Made by a program: the position numbers and the translations under genes. Positions 39,020 through 48,667 of a DNA stretch of 64,000 nucleotides are shown here, one piece after another. How positions within the stretch are numbered: the first letter of the stretch is position 1; every line of letters begins with the position of its first letter. The notes below the pieces were generated by a model that searched no databases, was not told the DNA's origin, and was given only the letters and a program-made list of their open reading frames with translations. This DNA comes from Planktothrix sp. FACHB-1365. Its GTDB lineage: Bacteria > Cyanobacteriota > Cyanobacteriia > Cyanobacteriales > Microcoleaceae. The DNA is taken from assembly GCF_014697575.1 (NCBI RefSeq), contig NZ_JACJSC010000001.1, forward strand, positions 434,001-498,000, in the 5' to 3' direction.

Positions 39020-39023
39020 ATGA
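38952..39023 (+). CDS. Possible 23-residue Cys-rich leader peptide overlapping the kinase start
   Basis: ATG 38952 to TGA 39021-39023. The stop overlaps the kinase ATG as ATGA, the usual layout for translational coupling. The peptide contains TCCSPKTYCS with three cysteines. No strong ribosome site is visible and the frame is short, so chance cannot be excluded. Confidence 0.3.
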   Translation: MALIPSIQTCCSPKTYCSAHNLE

Positions 39024-42000
39024 CACCATCTTTTATCCTCTCGGAAGCTTACCCCGATATTACCCCTCCCCCTGAGACCAGCAAGGATGTGACGATGAAT
39101 TGGAATGGGGTGAATATTCTCGATCAAATTACGGACGGGTTTGTTATCTTAGATCAACAAGGCTATTGTCTCTACCTGAATCCGGCGGCTACTCGAATTC
39201 TACAACTGTCCCCTTCAACTTTAAAAGATCAAATTCTTTGGGAAACCCTATCATTTCTCGCCACTCCGTTACAACAAGCTATTACCCAACAACAAACCCT
39301 GACTTGGGAAGCCTTCTATAAGACTCAACAAATTTGGTTAGAACTCAAAGCTTATCCCTGTACAGAAGGATTAGCGGTTTATTTTCAAGAGATTACCCAA
39401 CGCAAACAAACCGAGGAGATTTTACGATATAGTGAAGCTCGTTTTCGGCGGATATTTGAATGTAATGCGGTTGGTATTGGAGTGTGGACAAAATCAGGTG
39501 AAATTATAGAAGCTAATGATGCCTTGTTAAATCTTTTAGGTTATAGTCGAGGACAATTAGAAGCGGGTGAACTTAACTGGCGAACTTTAACCCCCCTAGA
39601 ATATCAAGGGTTAGATGAAAAAGCTTTAGCCGAAATTGAAATATCCGGCTGTTGTCAACCGTTAGAGAAGGAATATGTACACGCATCTGGACGACGCATT
39701 CCGGTTTTAATTAGTGGTACAGCCTTTTCCATAGAGTTAGATAGGGGGATTTTTTTTGTTTTGGATTTAACCCAACAACGGCTTTCTGAGGCGAAATGGC
39801 ATCTTACAGAAGAACGCCTACGAGTGGCGCTAAAAAATTCTCCGATTACTGTTTTTAGTCAAGATCAAGATTTGCGTTATACCTGGATCTACAATTGTCC
39901 TAAACAAAAATATCCCCCTGATGAAGACATTATTGGTTTATTAGAAACCGATCTATTTGATCTTCATGATGCTGAAAAATTGACTTGGATTAAAGGTCGG
40001 GTTTTAAACACAGGAATTGGAACCCGTGAAGAAGTTTGGGTGAGTCCACAAGGTCAAGACTTCTGTTTTGATTTAACCGTAGAACCCTTATTTAATGAAC
40101 TCGAACAAGTGGTGGGTGTTACCTGTGCCGCCGTTAATATTACAGACCGCAAACAAATTGAATTAGCTCTACATCGCAGCGAAACTTTATTACAAGCATT
40201 ATTATCGAGTTCTCCCGTTGGTCTTGCCTTTCTGGATCATGATTTACGTTATGTGCACGCGAATGAAGCCTTAGCCATGATTCAGGGCTTACCCTTGAAT
40301 GAATTAATTGGACAACCTTTAGCGACGGTTTTACCCGAATGGGCGGCTCAAATTACACCGATTTTACGCCAGGTGATTGAGACACAACAACCGTTATTAA
40401 ATCAACCCTTAAATCTGGAAATTCCTCATGTTAAAACCTTTCAATATAGTTTAGTGAGTTATTATCCCGTAGGTTTACCCAATGGTGAGGTTTTGGGTGT
40501 AGGAATGACCGTGATGGATTTGACAGCCCGCAAACGGGCGGAACAGTTGGAACAAGTGTTAGCAGAAGCGAGTTCAGTCTTGGTCAGTTCCTTGAATTCG
40601 CGGACAACCTTAATGAATTTAGCCCAATTATTGGTTCCGACTCTAGGCGATTGTTGTTTCTTTGATGTCGCCGGAAGCAATGGTAGTTTACGACGGTTAG
40701 CGGTTTATCATCGTGATTCCAGCAAAAATCAACACTTGAGTCAACGTCAAAACTGGGTTCTGACTCTCCATGATCATCATCCCATTGCTCAAGTTTTAGC
40801 TCAGGGTCACTCTATATTATTGTCCCAGATTGATCCTGATTGGATCGAAACCATGACGACGGTTCCTGAACAAGTCGAATTTCTGCATATCGTCGCCCCT
40901 ACCTCTTGGATATCTGTTCCGTTAATTGCTCGCGATCGCAAATTAGGGGCGGTAACGTTTTGTTTAACGGCCCAATCCCATCGTCATTATACCGATGCTG
41001 ATTTGACTTTTGCTGAAGAATTAGCGTATCGGGCGGCTTTAGCTTTAGATAATATTCAACTGTATCAACAAGCTCAAGATGCGAATCGGATTAAAGATGA
41101 ATTTCTGGCGGTTTTATCCCATGAATTGCGATCGCCCTTGAATCCGATTTTAGGCTGGGCAAAGTTACTGCGATCTCGAACCTTTGATGCTAACACCACC
41201 GACCGAGCATTAGACACCATTGAACGCAATGCCAAATTACAAGCGCAACTGATTGAAGATTTATTAGATGTGTCTCGAATTTTGCGGGGGAAAATGGTGC
41301 TGAATGTGGGTACGGTTTCCCTTAGCGAAACAGTAGAAGCTGCCTTAGATACGGTACGATTAGCCGCAGAAGCGAAAAATATTACCTTGGAAACGGTATT
41401 TTCTCCCCATATTGGTTTGGTTTGGGGAGACGGAGGACGATTACAACAAGTCATCTGGAATCTGCTCTCCAATGCGGTGAAATTTACACCCGACGGCGGA
41501 CGGATACAAGTGCGTTTACAGCAAATTGAACATCAAGTTGAAATCCAAGTTGAGGATAATGGACGGGGAATTAATCATCATTTTTTACCCTTAGTTTTTG
41601 ATTGTTTTCGTCAGGAAGATAGCAGCACCACCCGTCAATTTGGCGGTTTGGGTTTAGGATTAGCCATTGTCCGTCATTTGTGTGAACTGCATGGGGGTAC
41701 AGTCAGTGTTGAGAGTCCAGGGGAAGGATTAGGGACGACTTTTACGGTGCGTTTACCCCTGATGGAAAATTGTTGTGAATGCTGTGCTAGGGTTGAGGAA
41801 ACACAAGCAACGGTTAATTTAGAGGGAATGCGAATTTTAGTGGTAGATGATGATGAGGATATGCGAGACTTGATTCAGGTCATCTTAGAACCTCTAGGAG
41901 CTAAACTCTTAACAACATCTTCTGCCAGGGAAGCTCTACAAGTTTGGGAGGATTTTCAATCTCTGATGCTGATTTGTGATATTGGAATGCCCGGTATGGA

Positions 42001-42193
42001 TGGTTATATGTTAATGCACAAGATTCGCCAACGTCCTTTAGAAGTTGGGGGACAAATTCCGGCGATCGCATTAACTGCATACACGGGAGAATTTAATCAA
42101 CGTCGGGCGTTAGCGGCAGGATTTCAGCAGCATCTTTCTAAACCCGTTGATCCTGAACACTTAGTCAAAGCCATCTCCCAATTGTTAACTTAG
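39020..42193 (+). CDS. Hybrid sensor histidine kinase: PAS-rich, GAF, HK, REC
   Basis: A 1057-residue soluble protein. Approximate order: four PAS/PAC domains (35-130, 135-255, 260-390, 395-510, several ending in ITQRKQTEE-like PAC motifs), GAF (525-690), HisKA with His701 (LSHELRSPLNPILGW), HATPase (795-910; [30 protein letters not shown]) and a C-terminal receiver with Asp987 (LICDIGMPGMDGY). All kinase and receiver residues are intact. No membrane segments, so a cytoplasmic signal (redox, light or ligand) is likely. No output regulator is adjacent; it lies between inverted repeats. Confidence 0.93.
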   Translation: MTPSFILSEAYPDITPPPETSKDVTMNWNGVNILDQITDGFVILDQQGYCLYLNPAATRILQLSPSTLKDQILWETLSFLATPLQQAITQQQTLTWEAFYKTQQIWLELKAYPCTEGLAVYFQEITQRKQTEEILRYSEARFRRIFECNAVGIGVWTKSGEIIEANDALLNLLGYSRGQLEAGELNWRTLTPLEYQGLDEKALAEIEISGCCQPLEKEYVHASGRRIPVLISGTAFSIELDRGIFFVLDLTQQRLSEAKWHLTEERLRVALKNSPITVFSQDQDLRYTWIYNCPKQKYPPDEDIIGLLETDLFDLHDAEKLTWIKGRVLNTGIGTREEVWVSPQGQDFCFDLTVEPLFNELEQVVGVTCAAVNITDRKQIELALHRSETLLQALLSSSPVGLAFLDHDLRYVHANEALAMIQGLPLNELIGQPLATVLPEWAAQITPILRQVIETQQPLLNQPLNLEIPHVKTFQYSLVSYYPVGLPNGEVLGVGMTVMDLTARKRAEQLEQVLAEASSVLVSSLNSRTTLMNLAQLLVPTLGDCCFFDVAGSNGSLRRLAVYHRDSSKNQHLSQRQNWVLTLHDHHPIAQVLAQGHSILLSQIDPDWIETMTTVPEQVEFLHIVAPTSWISVPLIARDRKLGAVTFCLTAQSHRHYTDADLTFAEELAYRAALALDNIQLYQQAQDANRIKDEFLAVLSHELRSPLNPILGWAKLLRSRTFDANTTDRALDTIERNAKLQAQLIEDLLDVSRILRGKMVLNVGTVSLSETVEAALDTVRLAAEAKNITLETVFSPHIGLVWGDGGRLQQVIWNLLSNAVKFTPDGGRIQVRLQQIEHQVEIQVEDNGRGINHHFLPLVFDCFRQEDSSTTRQFGGLGLGLAIVRHLCELHGGTVSVESPGEGLGTTFTVRLPLMENCCECCARVEETQATVNLEGMRILVVDDDEDMRDLIQVILEPLGAKLLTTSSAREALQVWEDFQSLMLICDIGMPGMDGYMLMHKIRQRPLEVGGQIPAIALTAYTGEFNQRRALAAGFQQHLSKPVDPEHLVKAISQLLT

Positions 42194-42204
42194 TTGAGTC
42201 TTAA

Positions 42205-42293
42205 TCAGTTATCAGTAGAGACGTGCCATGGCGCGTCTGTACCAGTTATCAGTAATTCCCAATTCGTAATTCGTAATTCGTAATTCGTAATTC
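42205..42293. repeat. 44-bp inverted-repeat copy plus AATTCGT 7-bp tandem array
   Basis: 42205-42248 is the exact reverse complement of 37661-37704. It is followed by AATTC and then tandem AATTCGT units (about four and a half copies, 42260-42293) that end two bases before the next gene's ATG. No other leader sequence or Shine-Dalgarno motif separates the array from that start codon. Confidence 0.9.
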
Positions 42294-42295
42294 CT

Positions 42296-43237
42296 ATGTC
42301 ACAACCGCTTATTTCTGCAATTATTTGTACCTACAATCGAGAACAATATTTAGGGTTAGCGATTGATAGTTTACTACAACAGGATTTCCCTGAGTTTGAA
42401 GTGATTGTAGTAGATAATGCTTCCACGGATGGAACCCGTCAAGTGGTGGAAGCTCGTCTTCCCCATGCCAAATTGCGATATATTTATGAACCGATTACAG
42501 GTTTATCCGTAGCCCGGAATACGGGGGCAAAAATTGCTCAAAGTCCGATTCTTGCTTATTTAGATGACGATGCGATCGCCACACCTCAATGGTTAAGGAT
42601 GTTATATTCAGCTTATGAAAATCATCCGAAACTCGCCATTGCTGGGGGCAAGGTTACTTTGATTTGGCCGGAAGGAATTACTTCCCCACCCTGGTTATCG
42701 GATAATTTAGCTGGAAATTTGGGTGCGTATAATTTAGGGGAGCAGTGGGTGGACATTAAAAATCCAGGTTTAACACCGAGAGGATTAAATTATTCCATCC
42801 GTCGCAGTTTCTTAGAAAAAATTGGCGGTTTTGATATTAATTTAGGTCGGGTGGGAAAACGATTGTTATCCAATGAAGAATTACAGATGACTGAACTCGC
42901 ACTCCAAGACGGTTGGCAAGTTGCCTATATTCCTGAAGCCTTAGTCGCCCATCATGTTGCACCGGAACGGGTGAACCGATCTTGGTTTATGGAACGGGGA
43001 TGGTGGCAAGGCATTAGCGAATGTTATCGCGAACAATTAGCGGGACGAGATGGCATGATCCAACTGGGACGCGGCGGAGAACGCATTCTGCGAGGATTGT
43101 ACAAAACTATTAAATATTTTGGCAATCCTGCCTTACGATTTGATAATTTCGTGTATGCTTACGGTCAAATTGGCTATCTCGGTGCTGCTATTTCCGGTTT
43201 AGTTCGTTCCCCGTCTCAACGAGAAAATCAGCCCTAA
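42296..43237 (+). CDS. Family 2 glycosyltransferase
   Basis: A 313-residue GT-A protein. Landmarks: ISAIICTYNREQYLGLAIDSLLQQ, VIVVDNASTDGT (nucleotide-sugar Asp), GLSVARNTGAK, and the metal-binding YLDDDAIATPQWL, with NEELQMTELALQDGWQVAYIPEALVAHH at the acceptor side. It should transfer a sugar to a polysaccharide or lipid-linked acceptor at the cytoplasmic membrane face. There is no Shine-Dalgarno site; the start abuts a 7-bp repeat array. It heads a cluster with another glycosyltransferase and an acetyltransferase. Confidence 0.92.
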   Translation: MSQPLISAIICTYNREQYLGLAIDSLLQQDFPEFEVIVVDNASTDGTRQVVEARLPHAKLRYIYEPITGLSVARNTGAKIAQSPILAYLDDDAIATPQWLRMLYSAYENHPKLAIAGGKVTLIWPEGITSPPWLSDNLAGNLGAYNLGEQWVDIKNPGLTPRGLNYSIRRSFLEKIGGFDINLGRVGKRLLSNEELQMTELALQDGWQVAYIPEALVAHHVAPERVNRSWFMERGWWQGISECYREQLAGRDGMIQLGRGGERILRGLYKTIKYFGNPALRFDNFVYAYGQIGYLGAAISGLVRSPSQRENQP

Positions 43238-43326
43238 TTACTTGAATGGGAGTGATCAGAATTTTCAAATCTGATTTGATGAATCTATCCTCGTAGAAAT
43301 CCTTTGATTTATTGTTAAGTTTAACC

Positions 43327-44268
43327 ATGACTTCTAACTTATCCAAACTTCCTGTTTCTGTCTTAATTCCGGCTCGAAATGAACAAGCAAATTTACCTGC
43401 TTGTTTAACGAGTGTTGCTAGAGCCGATGAAATTTTTGTTGTTGATTCCCAAAGTAGCGATCGCAGTGTGGAAATTGCCGAAAATTATGGAGCCAAAGTT
43501 GTTCAATTTTATTTTAAAGGGGGATGGCCGAAAAAGAAAAATTGGTCATTAGAAAATTTACCCTTTAGAAATGAATGGGTGTTAATTGTTGATTGTGATG
43601 AACGGATTACGCCTGAATCTTGGGATGAAATTGCTGAAGTGATTAAAAACCCAGAATATACGGGATATTATATTAATCGTCGGGTGTTCTTTTTAGGCAC
43701 TTGGATTCGTCACGGTGGGAAATATCCTGACTGGAATTTACGTTTATTTCAACATAAATTGGGACGTTATGAAAACCTACAAACGGAGGATGTTCCCAAT
43801 ACTGGAGATAATGAAGTTCACGAGCACGTTGTCATGTCTTCGGGGAAAGTGGGATATCTTAAAGAGGATATGCTGCATGAAGATTTCCGAGATTTATTCC
43901 ACTGGATTGAACGCCATAACCGTTACTCTAATTGGGAAGCACGAGTTTATTATAATCTCTTAACGGGTGCTGATGACAGTAAAACCATTGGAGCCAGTCT
44001 CTTTGGTGATTCAGTTAAACGCAAACGTTTTTTAAAGAAAATTTGGGTGAGATTACCCTTTAAACCTCTGTTGCGGTTTATTTTATTCTATTTTATTCAA
44101 TTAGGATTCTTAGATGGAAAAGCAGGCTACATCTATGGTCGCCTTTTAAGCCAATACGAATATCAAATCGGTGTTAAATTATTTGAATTGCGTAAGTTTG
44201 GCGGACAATTAAATGTTACTCCTAAACCCACTCAATCCCCAGTTGAACCTTCTGTTACGACCCATTAA
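43327..44268 (+). CDS. Family 2 glycosyltransferase (WaaE/KdtX-like)
   Basis: A 313-residue protein from ATG 43327 (MTSNLSKLPVSVLIPARNE); an in-frame ATG at 43312 adds five residues. Motifs: VSVLIPARNEQANLPACL, IFVVDSQSSDRS, and VLIVDCDERITPE with the DxD-type metal site, followed by RVFFLGTWIRHGGKYPDWNLRLFQ. This pattern is that of the WaaE/KdtX group, which adds glucose to LPS inner core. In a cyanobacterium it may serve surface polysaccharide instead. It follows the first glycosyltransferase by 89 bp. Confidence 0.92.
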   Translation: MTSNLSKLPVSVLIPARNEQANLPACLTSVARADEIFVVDSQSSDRSVEIAENYGAKVVQFYFKGGWPKKKNWSLENLPFRNEWVLIVDCDERITPESWDEIAEVIKNPEYTGYYINRRVFFLGTWIRHGGKYPDWNLRLFQHKLGRYENLQTEDVPNTGDNEVHEHVVMSSGKVGYLKEDMLHEDFRDLFHWIERHNRYSNWEARVYYNLLTGADDSKTIGASLFGDSVKRKRFLKKIWVRLPFKPLLRFILFYFIQLGFLDGKAGYIYGRLLSQYEYQIGVKLFELRKFGGQLNVTPKPTQSPVEPSVTTH

Positions 44269-44350
44269 TTTTATCCGTAGGGGTGGGGTTCTCCCGCCCA
44301 AACTCAATGATTTAAACAGATGACAGAACTAACTTTTGGGGATTTTCAGC

Positions 44351-44911
44351 ATGGAAAAAATAACGTTTGTAGACTTAAGGAAATATGACCAGTCGGATTT
44401 TGATCGCGGAAAACCCGGTTGGTTTGTGTTATTTTGGTGGCTGATTCAAGCCGTGACCTTTCCCTTAACGTTACATCCCTTAAATGGGATTCGCTGTCAA
44501 ATTTTACGATTATTTGGCGCTAAAATTGGTCAAGGGGTGATTATTCGTCCAACAGCCCGATTTACCTATCCTTGGAAAGTCACCATTGGAGATTATAGTT
44601 GGATTGGAGATGATGTTGTCTTTTATAGTTTAGATCAAATTACCATCGGCGAACATTGCGTCATCTCTCAAAAAACTTATTTATGTACCGGAAGCCATGA
44701 TATTAAAACACCGGACTTTCAATTAAAAACGGCTCCGATTATCATTGAAAATGGAGCTTGGGTTGCTACAGATTGCTTTGTCGGCCCTGGGGTTGAAATT
44801 GGATCTAATGCAGTGATTGGGGCGCGCAGTAGTGTCTTTAAAAATATGCCTTCGGGCCAAGTTTGTATGGGTTCGCCTTGCCGTCCCTGTTATTCCAGAC
44901 CCATGAGTTAA
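44351..44911 (+). CDS. WcaF-like O-acetyltransferase (left-handed beta-helix)
   Basis: A 186-residue protein from ATG 44351 (MEKITFVDLRKYDQ); an upstream in-frame TTG at 44336 is less likely. Hexapeptide repeats span about 65-180, for example IGQGVIIRPTARF, IGDYSWIGDDV, IGEHCVIS, and VGPGVEIGSNAVIGARSSV. CTGSHDIKTPDF is the usual active-site region of colanic-acid-type acetyltransferases. It should O-acetylate a sugar of the polysaccharide built by the two preceding glycosyltransferases. Confidence 0.9.
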   Translation: MEKITFVDLRKYDQSDFDRGKPGWFVLFWWLIQAVTFPLTLHPLNGIRCQILRLFGAKIGQGVIIRPTARFTYPWKVTIGDYSWIGDDVVFYSLDQITIGEHCVISQKTYLCTGSHDIKTPDFQLKTAPIIIENGAWVATDCFVGPGVEIGSNAVIGARSSVFKNMPSGQVCMGSPCRPCYSRPMS

Positions 44912-44940
44912 TCCCTTTCTGCATCAATTTTATAGGGGGG

Positions 44941-44987
44941 TCGGAGGCAGAGCCTCCGACGGGGGATTCCAATACAACGTATTGGAA
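44941..44987. repeat. Two adjacent perfect hairpins
   Basis: TCGGAGGC/GCCTCCGA (44941-44948/44952-44959) and TTCCAATAC/GTATTGGAA (44967-44975/44979-44987) lie 7 bp apart between the convergent acetyltransferase and ddl genes. They could terminate transcription, but there is no T-run and they look like dispersed extragenic palindromes. Confidence 0.6.
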
Positions 44988-45067
44988 CAAGGGAATAAAG
45001 GATGGGAAAAGGGAATGATAGCATTATAAATGCAAATTGCTATTTATGCAAGCCATCTTTGAGGAAT

Positions 45068-46150
45068 TCAGTTCCGTTTCGTTTCTGAATCACGTTCTAA
45101 GGCAAATTGGATTAATTGATGGACTAATTCAGGAAAGGGAACACTTGTAGCAGCCCAAAGTTGGGGATACATACTGGTGGCGGTAAAACCCGGAAGGGTA
45201 TTAATTTCATTAATCAGAATTTCTCCCGTTTCTTCAACATAGAAAAAGTCAACCCGTCCTAATCCAGAAGCATCAACCGCTAAAAAAGCTTGAATCGCCA
45301 TCTCTTGAATTTTCTGGGTGATTTCATCGCTAACTTTTGCGGGAATAAATAAATCTGCTTTGCCTTCGGTGTATTTAGTTTCATAATCATAAAAATCGCT
45401 ATTAAACGTAATTTCTCCCACAACAGAAGCCTTGGGATAATCAGTTCCTAATACCGCGCATTCTAATTCTCTCGCAACCACTCCCGCTTCTACAATAATC
45501 CGCCGATCATAACTAGCTGCATTATCTAAAGCGGTTTCTAATTCTTGACGATTTCTAACTTTAGAAATTCCTACCGATGACCCTAAATTAGCGGGTTTCA
45601 CAAAGCAAGGATAGCCTAATTCAGCTTCTAATTGATCGCATAATTTCGGAAAAATACAAGGGTTAGAATAAATTTGCGATCGCATCACCAACTGATATTT
45701 AACTTGGGGTAAACCCGCTTGAGAAAATGCCATTTTCATCGCAATTTTATCCATTCCCATTGCTGAACCTAAAACCCCAGAACCCACAAAGGGAACTTGC
45801 ATCAAGGTTAATAATCCTTGAATGGTTCCATCTTCTCCATTAGGGCCATGTAGAATTGGAAACCAAACATCAATTTCTGATAAATTAATCGTCCGGGGAA
45901 TGCGATCACAAGGTTGAGCTTCATCGCTGATCAATAGAGGTTTTCCCGACTCTAAAACCTGTTGAGCGATTTCCCTATCTTTCCAAACCCCATCTTTTTG
46001 AATATATACGGGTAGCAGTTCGTATCGATTTGCATTCTCATCAATTGTTAAGGCTTTTGCGATCGCTCTAGCGGAACTAATCGATACTTCATGTTCGCCG
46101 GAACACCCACCAAATAGTAATCCTACCCGTAATTTAGTCATATTACTCAA
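45068..46150 (-). CDS. ddl: D-alanine--D-alanine ligase
   Basis: A 360-residue ATP-grasp ligase joining two D-alanines for peptidoglycan precursors. Motifs: [69 protein letters not shown], and [17 protein letters not shown]. Length matches DdlA. ATG at 46141 ([12 protein letters not shown]) is an alternative start three residues in. It lies downstream of a run of same-strand genes but is separated by repeat-bearing spacer. Confidence 0.96.
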   Translation of the reverse strand: MSNMTKLRVGLLFGGCSGEHEVSISSARAIAKALTIDENANRYELLPVYIQKDGVWKDREIAQQVLESGKPLLISDEAQPCDRIPRTINLSEIDVWFPILHGPNGEDGTIQGLLTLMQVPFVGSGVLGSAMGMDKIAMKMAFSQAGLPQVKYQLVMRSQIYSNPCIFPKLCDQLEAELGYPCFVKPANLGSSVGISKVRNRQELETALDNAASYDRRIIVEAGVVARELECAVLGTDYPKASVVGEITFNSDFYDYETKYTEGKADLFIPAKVSDEITQKIQEMAIQAFLAVDASGLGRVDFFYVEETGEILINEINTLPGFTATSMYPQLWAATSVPFPELVHQLIQFALERDSETKRN

Positions 46151-46310
46151 AACACAGTTTCAAATTTCTCGAATACTATAGCAGGGAACAGGGAACACTT
46201 CGACAAGCTCAGTGCAAAGCAGGGAACAGGGAACAGGAATGAAGGAAGGTAAAGACAAGGAATGGAAATGAAAAATAGATCATTTTTTCCTAATTGCAAG
46301 AGTGCCTATT

Positions 46311-46715
46311 TCATATAACTTTTTGAATTTTGGGTAATTTTAAACCTTGAACAGTTCCTTGAGGTTGCATTAAGGGAAGAAACGTCTCTACGTTTTCAGC
46401 ACCAGCGTTTTGTAATGCTTTTAAAAGTTGGCTGGTTTCATCCATGAATTGTTCGACGTTAATCCCGCTATAATCAGGATAATAATAGTTTAAGCGTCCC
46501 AGTCCTTCCCCCATTAAAATAACAGCCCCTTTCCAATTTTTTTGGCTTAAATGATAGAGTCCGACGGCAATTTGTAAAACGCCTTGATAAAATTTCTTTT
46601 CGGGTTCTGAGGCTTCCATCCATAAAGCTTCTAAAGTGTCATGACAAGTATAAAATTCTTGTTGGTTAAATTCTTCAACACCTTGCCAAAACGCCAGGGG
46701 AATTTCTTCTGTCAT
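46311..46715 (-). CDS. DUF309 domain protein
   Basis: A 134-residue helical protein. The DUF309 signature F-x2-CH-x2-LE-x-LW appears as FYTCHDTLEALWM (about 21-33), followed by KFYQGVLQIAVGLYHLSQKNWKGAVILM. The family is common in cyanobacteria and plastids, with no established function; conserved His and Glu suggest metal binding. It lies 101 bp downstream of ftrC on the same strand. Confidence 0.88.
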   Translation of the reverse strand: MTEEIPLAFWQGVEEFNQQEFYTCHDTLEALWMEASEPEKKFYQGVLQIAVGLYHLSQKNWKGAVILMGEGLGRLNYYYPDYSGINVEQFMDETSQLLKALQNAGAENVETFLPLMQPQGTVQGLKLPKIQKVI

Positions 46716-46815
46716 GGAATTTAATTTTTAACCTCGAATCAGAATAATAAAAATGATGAATTAACGATTAATTACCCTAATTTTTCACACCAAACCCGAC
46801 ACCAAAAGTCAATAA

Positions 46816-47181
46816 TTATACCATCGTAGCGCGAACTTTTTCAATTTCTTCTAGGGAAATTGTTTGCTGATCTCCTGCAAAATCATTATCATCAGTTAGG
46901 AATAGCATACAATGACATTCTTTACGTTCTCGCATAGGAACACAGGGACAATTCCAAAATGTGCTTTTGACCTCAGCTTCTTTATCTTCATAATGACGAC
47001 AAGGACAAAGAGGCGCGCCTAACTCATCTTTATGTTTTGCTAACCCTTCAATTACAACAGCAGTAACGGAGGGTTCAGCACAAAAATAAGTTCCCGTGCG
47101 TCTAGCATACTGTTCCGAAAACTGCTTCATTGCGATTAAGCTTTTTTGGCTCGATAATTTATCGTTTGTTTCTGGGGTCAT
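46816..47181 (-). CDS. ftrC: Ferredoxin:thioredoxin reductase catalytic chain
   Basis: A 121-residue protein with the full cysteine set: CPCRHY, CPCVPMRE and CHC, ligating a [4Fe-4S] cluster and forming the adjacent redox disulfide. It passes electrons from photosystem I-reduced ferredoxin to thioredoxin, linking light to enzyme regulation. The family segment KQFSEQYARRTGTYFC is present at the N-terminus. Slightly longer than the ~115-residue norm because of a short N-terminal extension (MTPETNDKLSSQKS). The variable chain FtrV is not adjacent. Confidence 0.97.
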   Translation of the reverse strand: MTPETNDKLSSQKSLIAMKQFSEQYARRTGTYFCAEPSVTAVVIEGLAKHKDELGAPLCPCRHYEDKEAEVKSTFWNCPCVPMRERKECHCMLFLTDDNDFAGDQQTISLEEIEKVRATMV

Positions 47182-47264
47182 GGATCAGCGTGTAATTTTA
47201 TAACAATATTATTTTTAATTTTACCGCAATAGATGTCAATCAGGCAAACTAGGAGTCTCTGTGG

Positions 47265-47283
47265 AACAGGCATCTTGCCTGTT
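47265..47283. repeat. Palindromic repeat AACAGGCA-TCT-TGCCTGTT
   Basis: Perfect 8-bp arms with a TCT loop, in the ftrC-DUF58 spacer. The same sequence, with the preceding TCTGTGG, recurs at 49902-49920 in the same orientation. Confidence 0.8.
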
Positions 47284-47321
47284 CAGAAAATGGACATTGA
47301 ATTAAAATTGAGAATTATTAC

Positions 47322-48497
47322 CTAAAGATTGGATAATTTTAAGGAAGATTGAAGTTGAGATTGTAGGGAAATATGGGGACGAATTTCTAAACCCAAATCA
47401 GGTAATTTTTGTATTTTATCATTAGTTTGACTGGTTAATCGAGAATCAGAAGGCCAAAGTAACCATCGACTTCCTAACGGTAACGTTTTCAAGGATTCAG
47501 GATTTTGAGTTAACCAAATAATCGGGAAATTAGGAGGTTCTTTTCCGAATACCTCTTCTCCAGGATTCACATCTGCTAAGGTATGAAGAACGACTCGATT
47601 TCCGTAAACTAATCCGGTTTTTGCTGTCCATAACTGAACATTGAATTGACTGCGACAAGTATAAAAATATAAGGATGCGGCAGCAATTACAGCTTGTTCA
47701 AAATCATCGGGTTGCCAGAAAAAAGAACTATCTAATGCAATAATAATTTCCTGACCGCCATGAGAGGTTTCTAATTCTCGAACTCGTAATTCGCCATATC
47801 GCGCACTAGAACGCCAATGAATTAAACGGGTGGGATCACCATAACGATAGGGTCTTAAGGTGCGGGTTACACCTTCGGTTGCCATTTGAAACTGACGATG
47901 TTCATAAATATTGGGGTTATACTCTTTTCCGATTTCATCGATTAACGGACAAGTTGTTAAGGGTAAAACTAACGGATAAACAATGGCACTTGCAGGAACT
48001 TTTCGTTCTCGACTACACCAAAATAATCCTAATGGTGTTGCGGTTCTTAATTGAACTCCAACCCAATGATAAATCCCCCGTTTTTGGGTAGGAATATAAG
48101 TTACCCATTGATCAGATTGATGGGCAGGTAAAAGCTCGATTACGGTTGCCGATTTTCCTAAACTTGGAGGTAATAAATCCTGAACTTGAATCAGAGTTTT
48201 AGCTTGATTGCTGGCATTTTTAATCGTTAATTCTAGGGTTAAATCCTCTCCCACACTAACGGGATTAATGATTTCTCGTTGAACTTGTAGGGAAATAAGA
48301 GAACGTTGGGGTAAAATTGCAGCAATGGCTAATAAAGCAAAACTAATACCACTAATAACATAAAGCCATCCTGCCATGGTATTTGTAGCTGCACCAAAGA
48401 AAAAGATGGATAATGCCAGGAGTAATCCCCCTGCATAGGCTGGGGCGACCCAATGGGATTCTAACCAGTGTTGTAGGTGAAATCGATGGTTTTTCAT
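47322..48497 (-). CDS. DUF58 domain protein
   Basis: A 391-residue protein. Two hydrophobic segments (about 17-62) anchor it. A beta-rich region follows, then the DUF58 signature YRYGDPTRLIHWRSSARYGELRVRELE (about 217-243) leading into a degenerate vWA-like domain (IIIALDSSFFW). DUF58 proteins usually work with MoxR AAA ATPases and vWA proteins, but no moxR is adjacent here. Function unknown. Oriented divergently to pilT across 170 bp. Confidence 0.9.
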   Translation of the reverse strand: MKNHRFHLQHWLESHWVAPAYAGGLLLALSIFFFGAATNTMAGWLYVISGISFALLAIAAILPQRSLISLQVQREIINPVSVGEDLTLELTIKNASNQAKTLIQVQDLLPPSLGKSATVIELLPAHQSDQWVTYIPTQKRGIYHWVGVQLRTATPLGLFWCSRERKVPASAIVYPLVLPLTTCPLIDEIGKEYNPNIYEHRQFQMATEGVTRTLRPYRYGDPTRLIHWRSSARYGELRVRELETSHGGQEIIIALDSSFFWQPDDFEQAVIAAASLYFYTCRSQFNVQLWTAKTGLVYGNRVVLHTLADVNPGEEVFGKEPPNFPIIWLTQNPESLKTLPLGSRWLLWPSDSRLTSQTNDKIQKLPDLGLEIRPHISLQSQLQSSLKLSNL

Positions 48498-48667
48498 GAA
48501 TTCAAAGCATTGGGGATGGGAAAGATCGTAGCAGGTTTTTGTCTATCTTGATCTGACGGAAGGAAAAGGTCAAAAAATGTTTACAAAGACTACAGGTAAG
48601 AAATATATTGCCTATAATTCAATTAATCTTAAAATTGCGTTGAAGTCAGCTAAACAACCCTAAGCTT

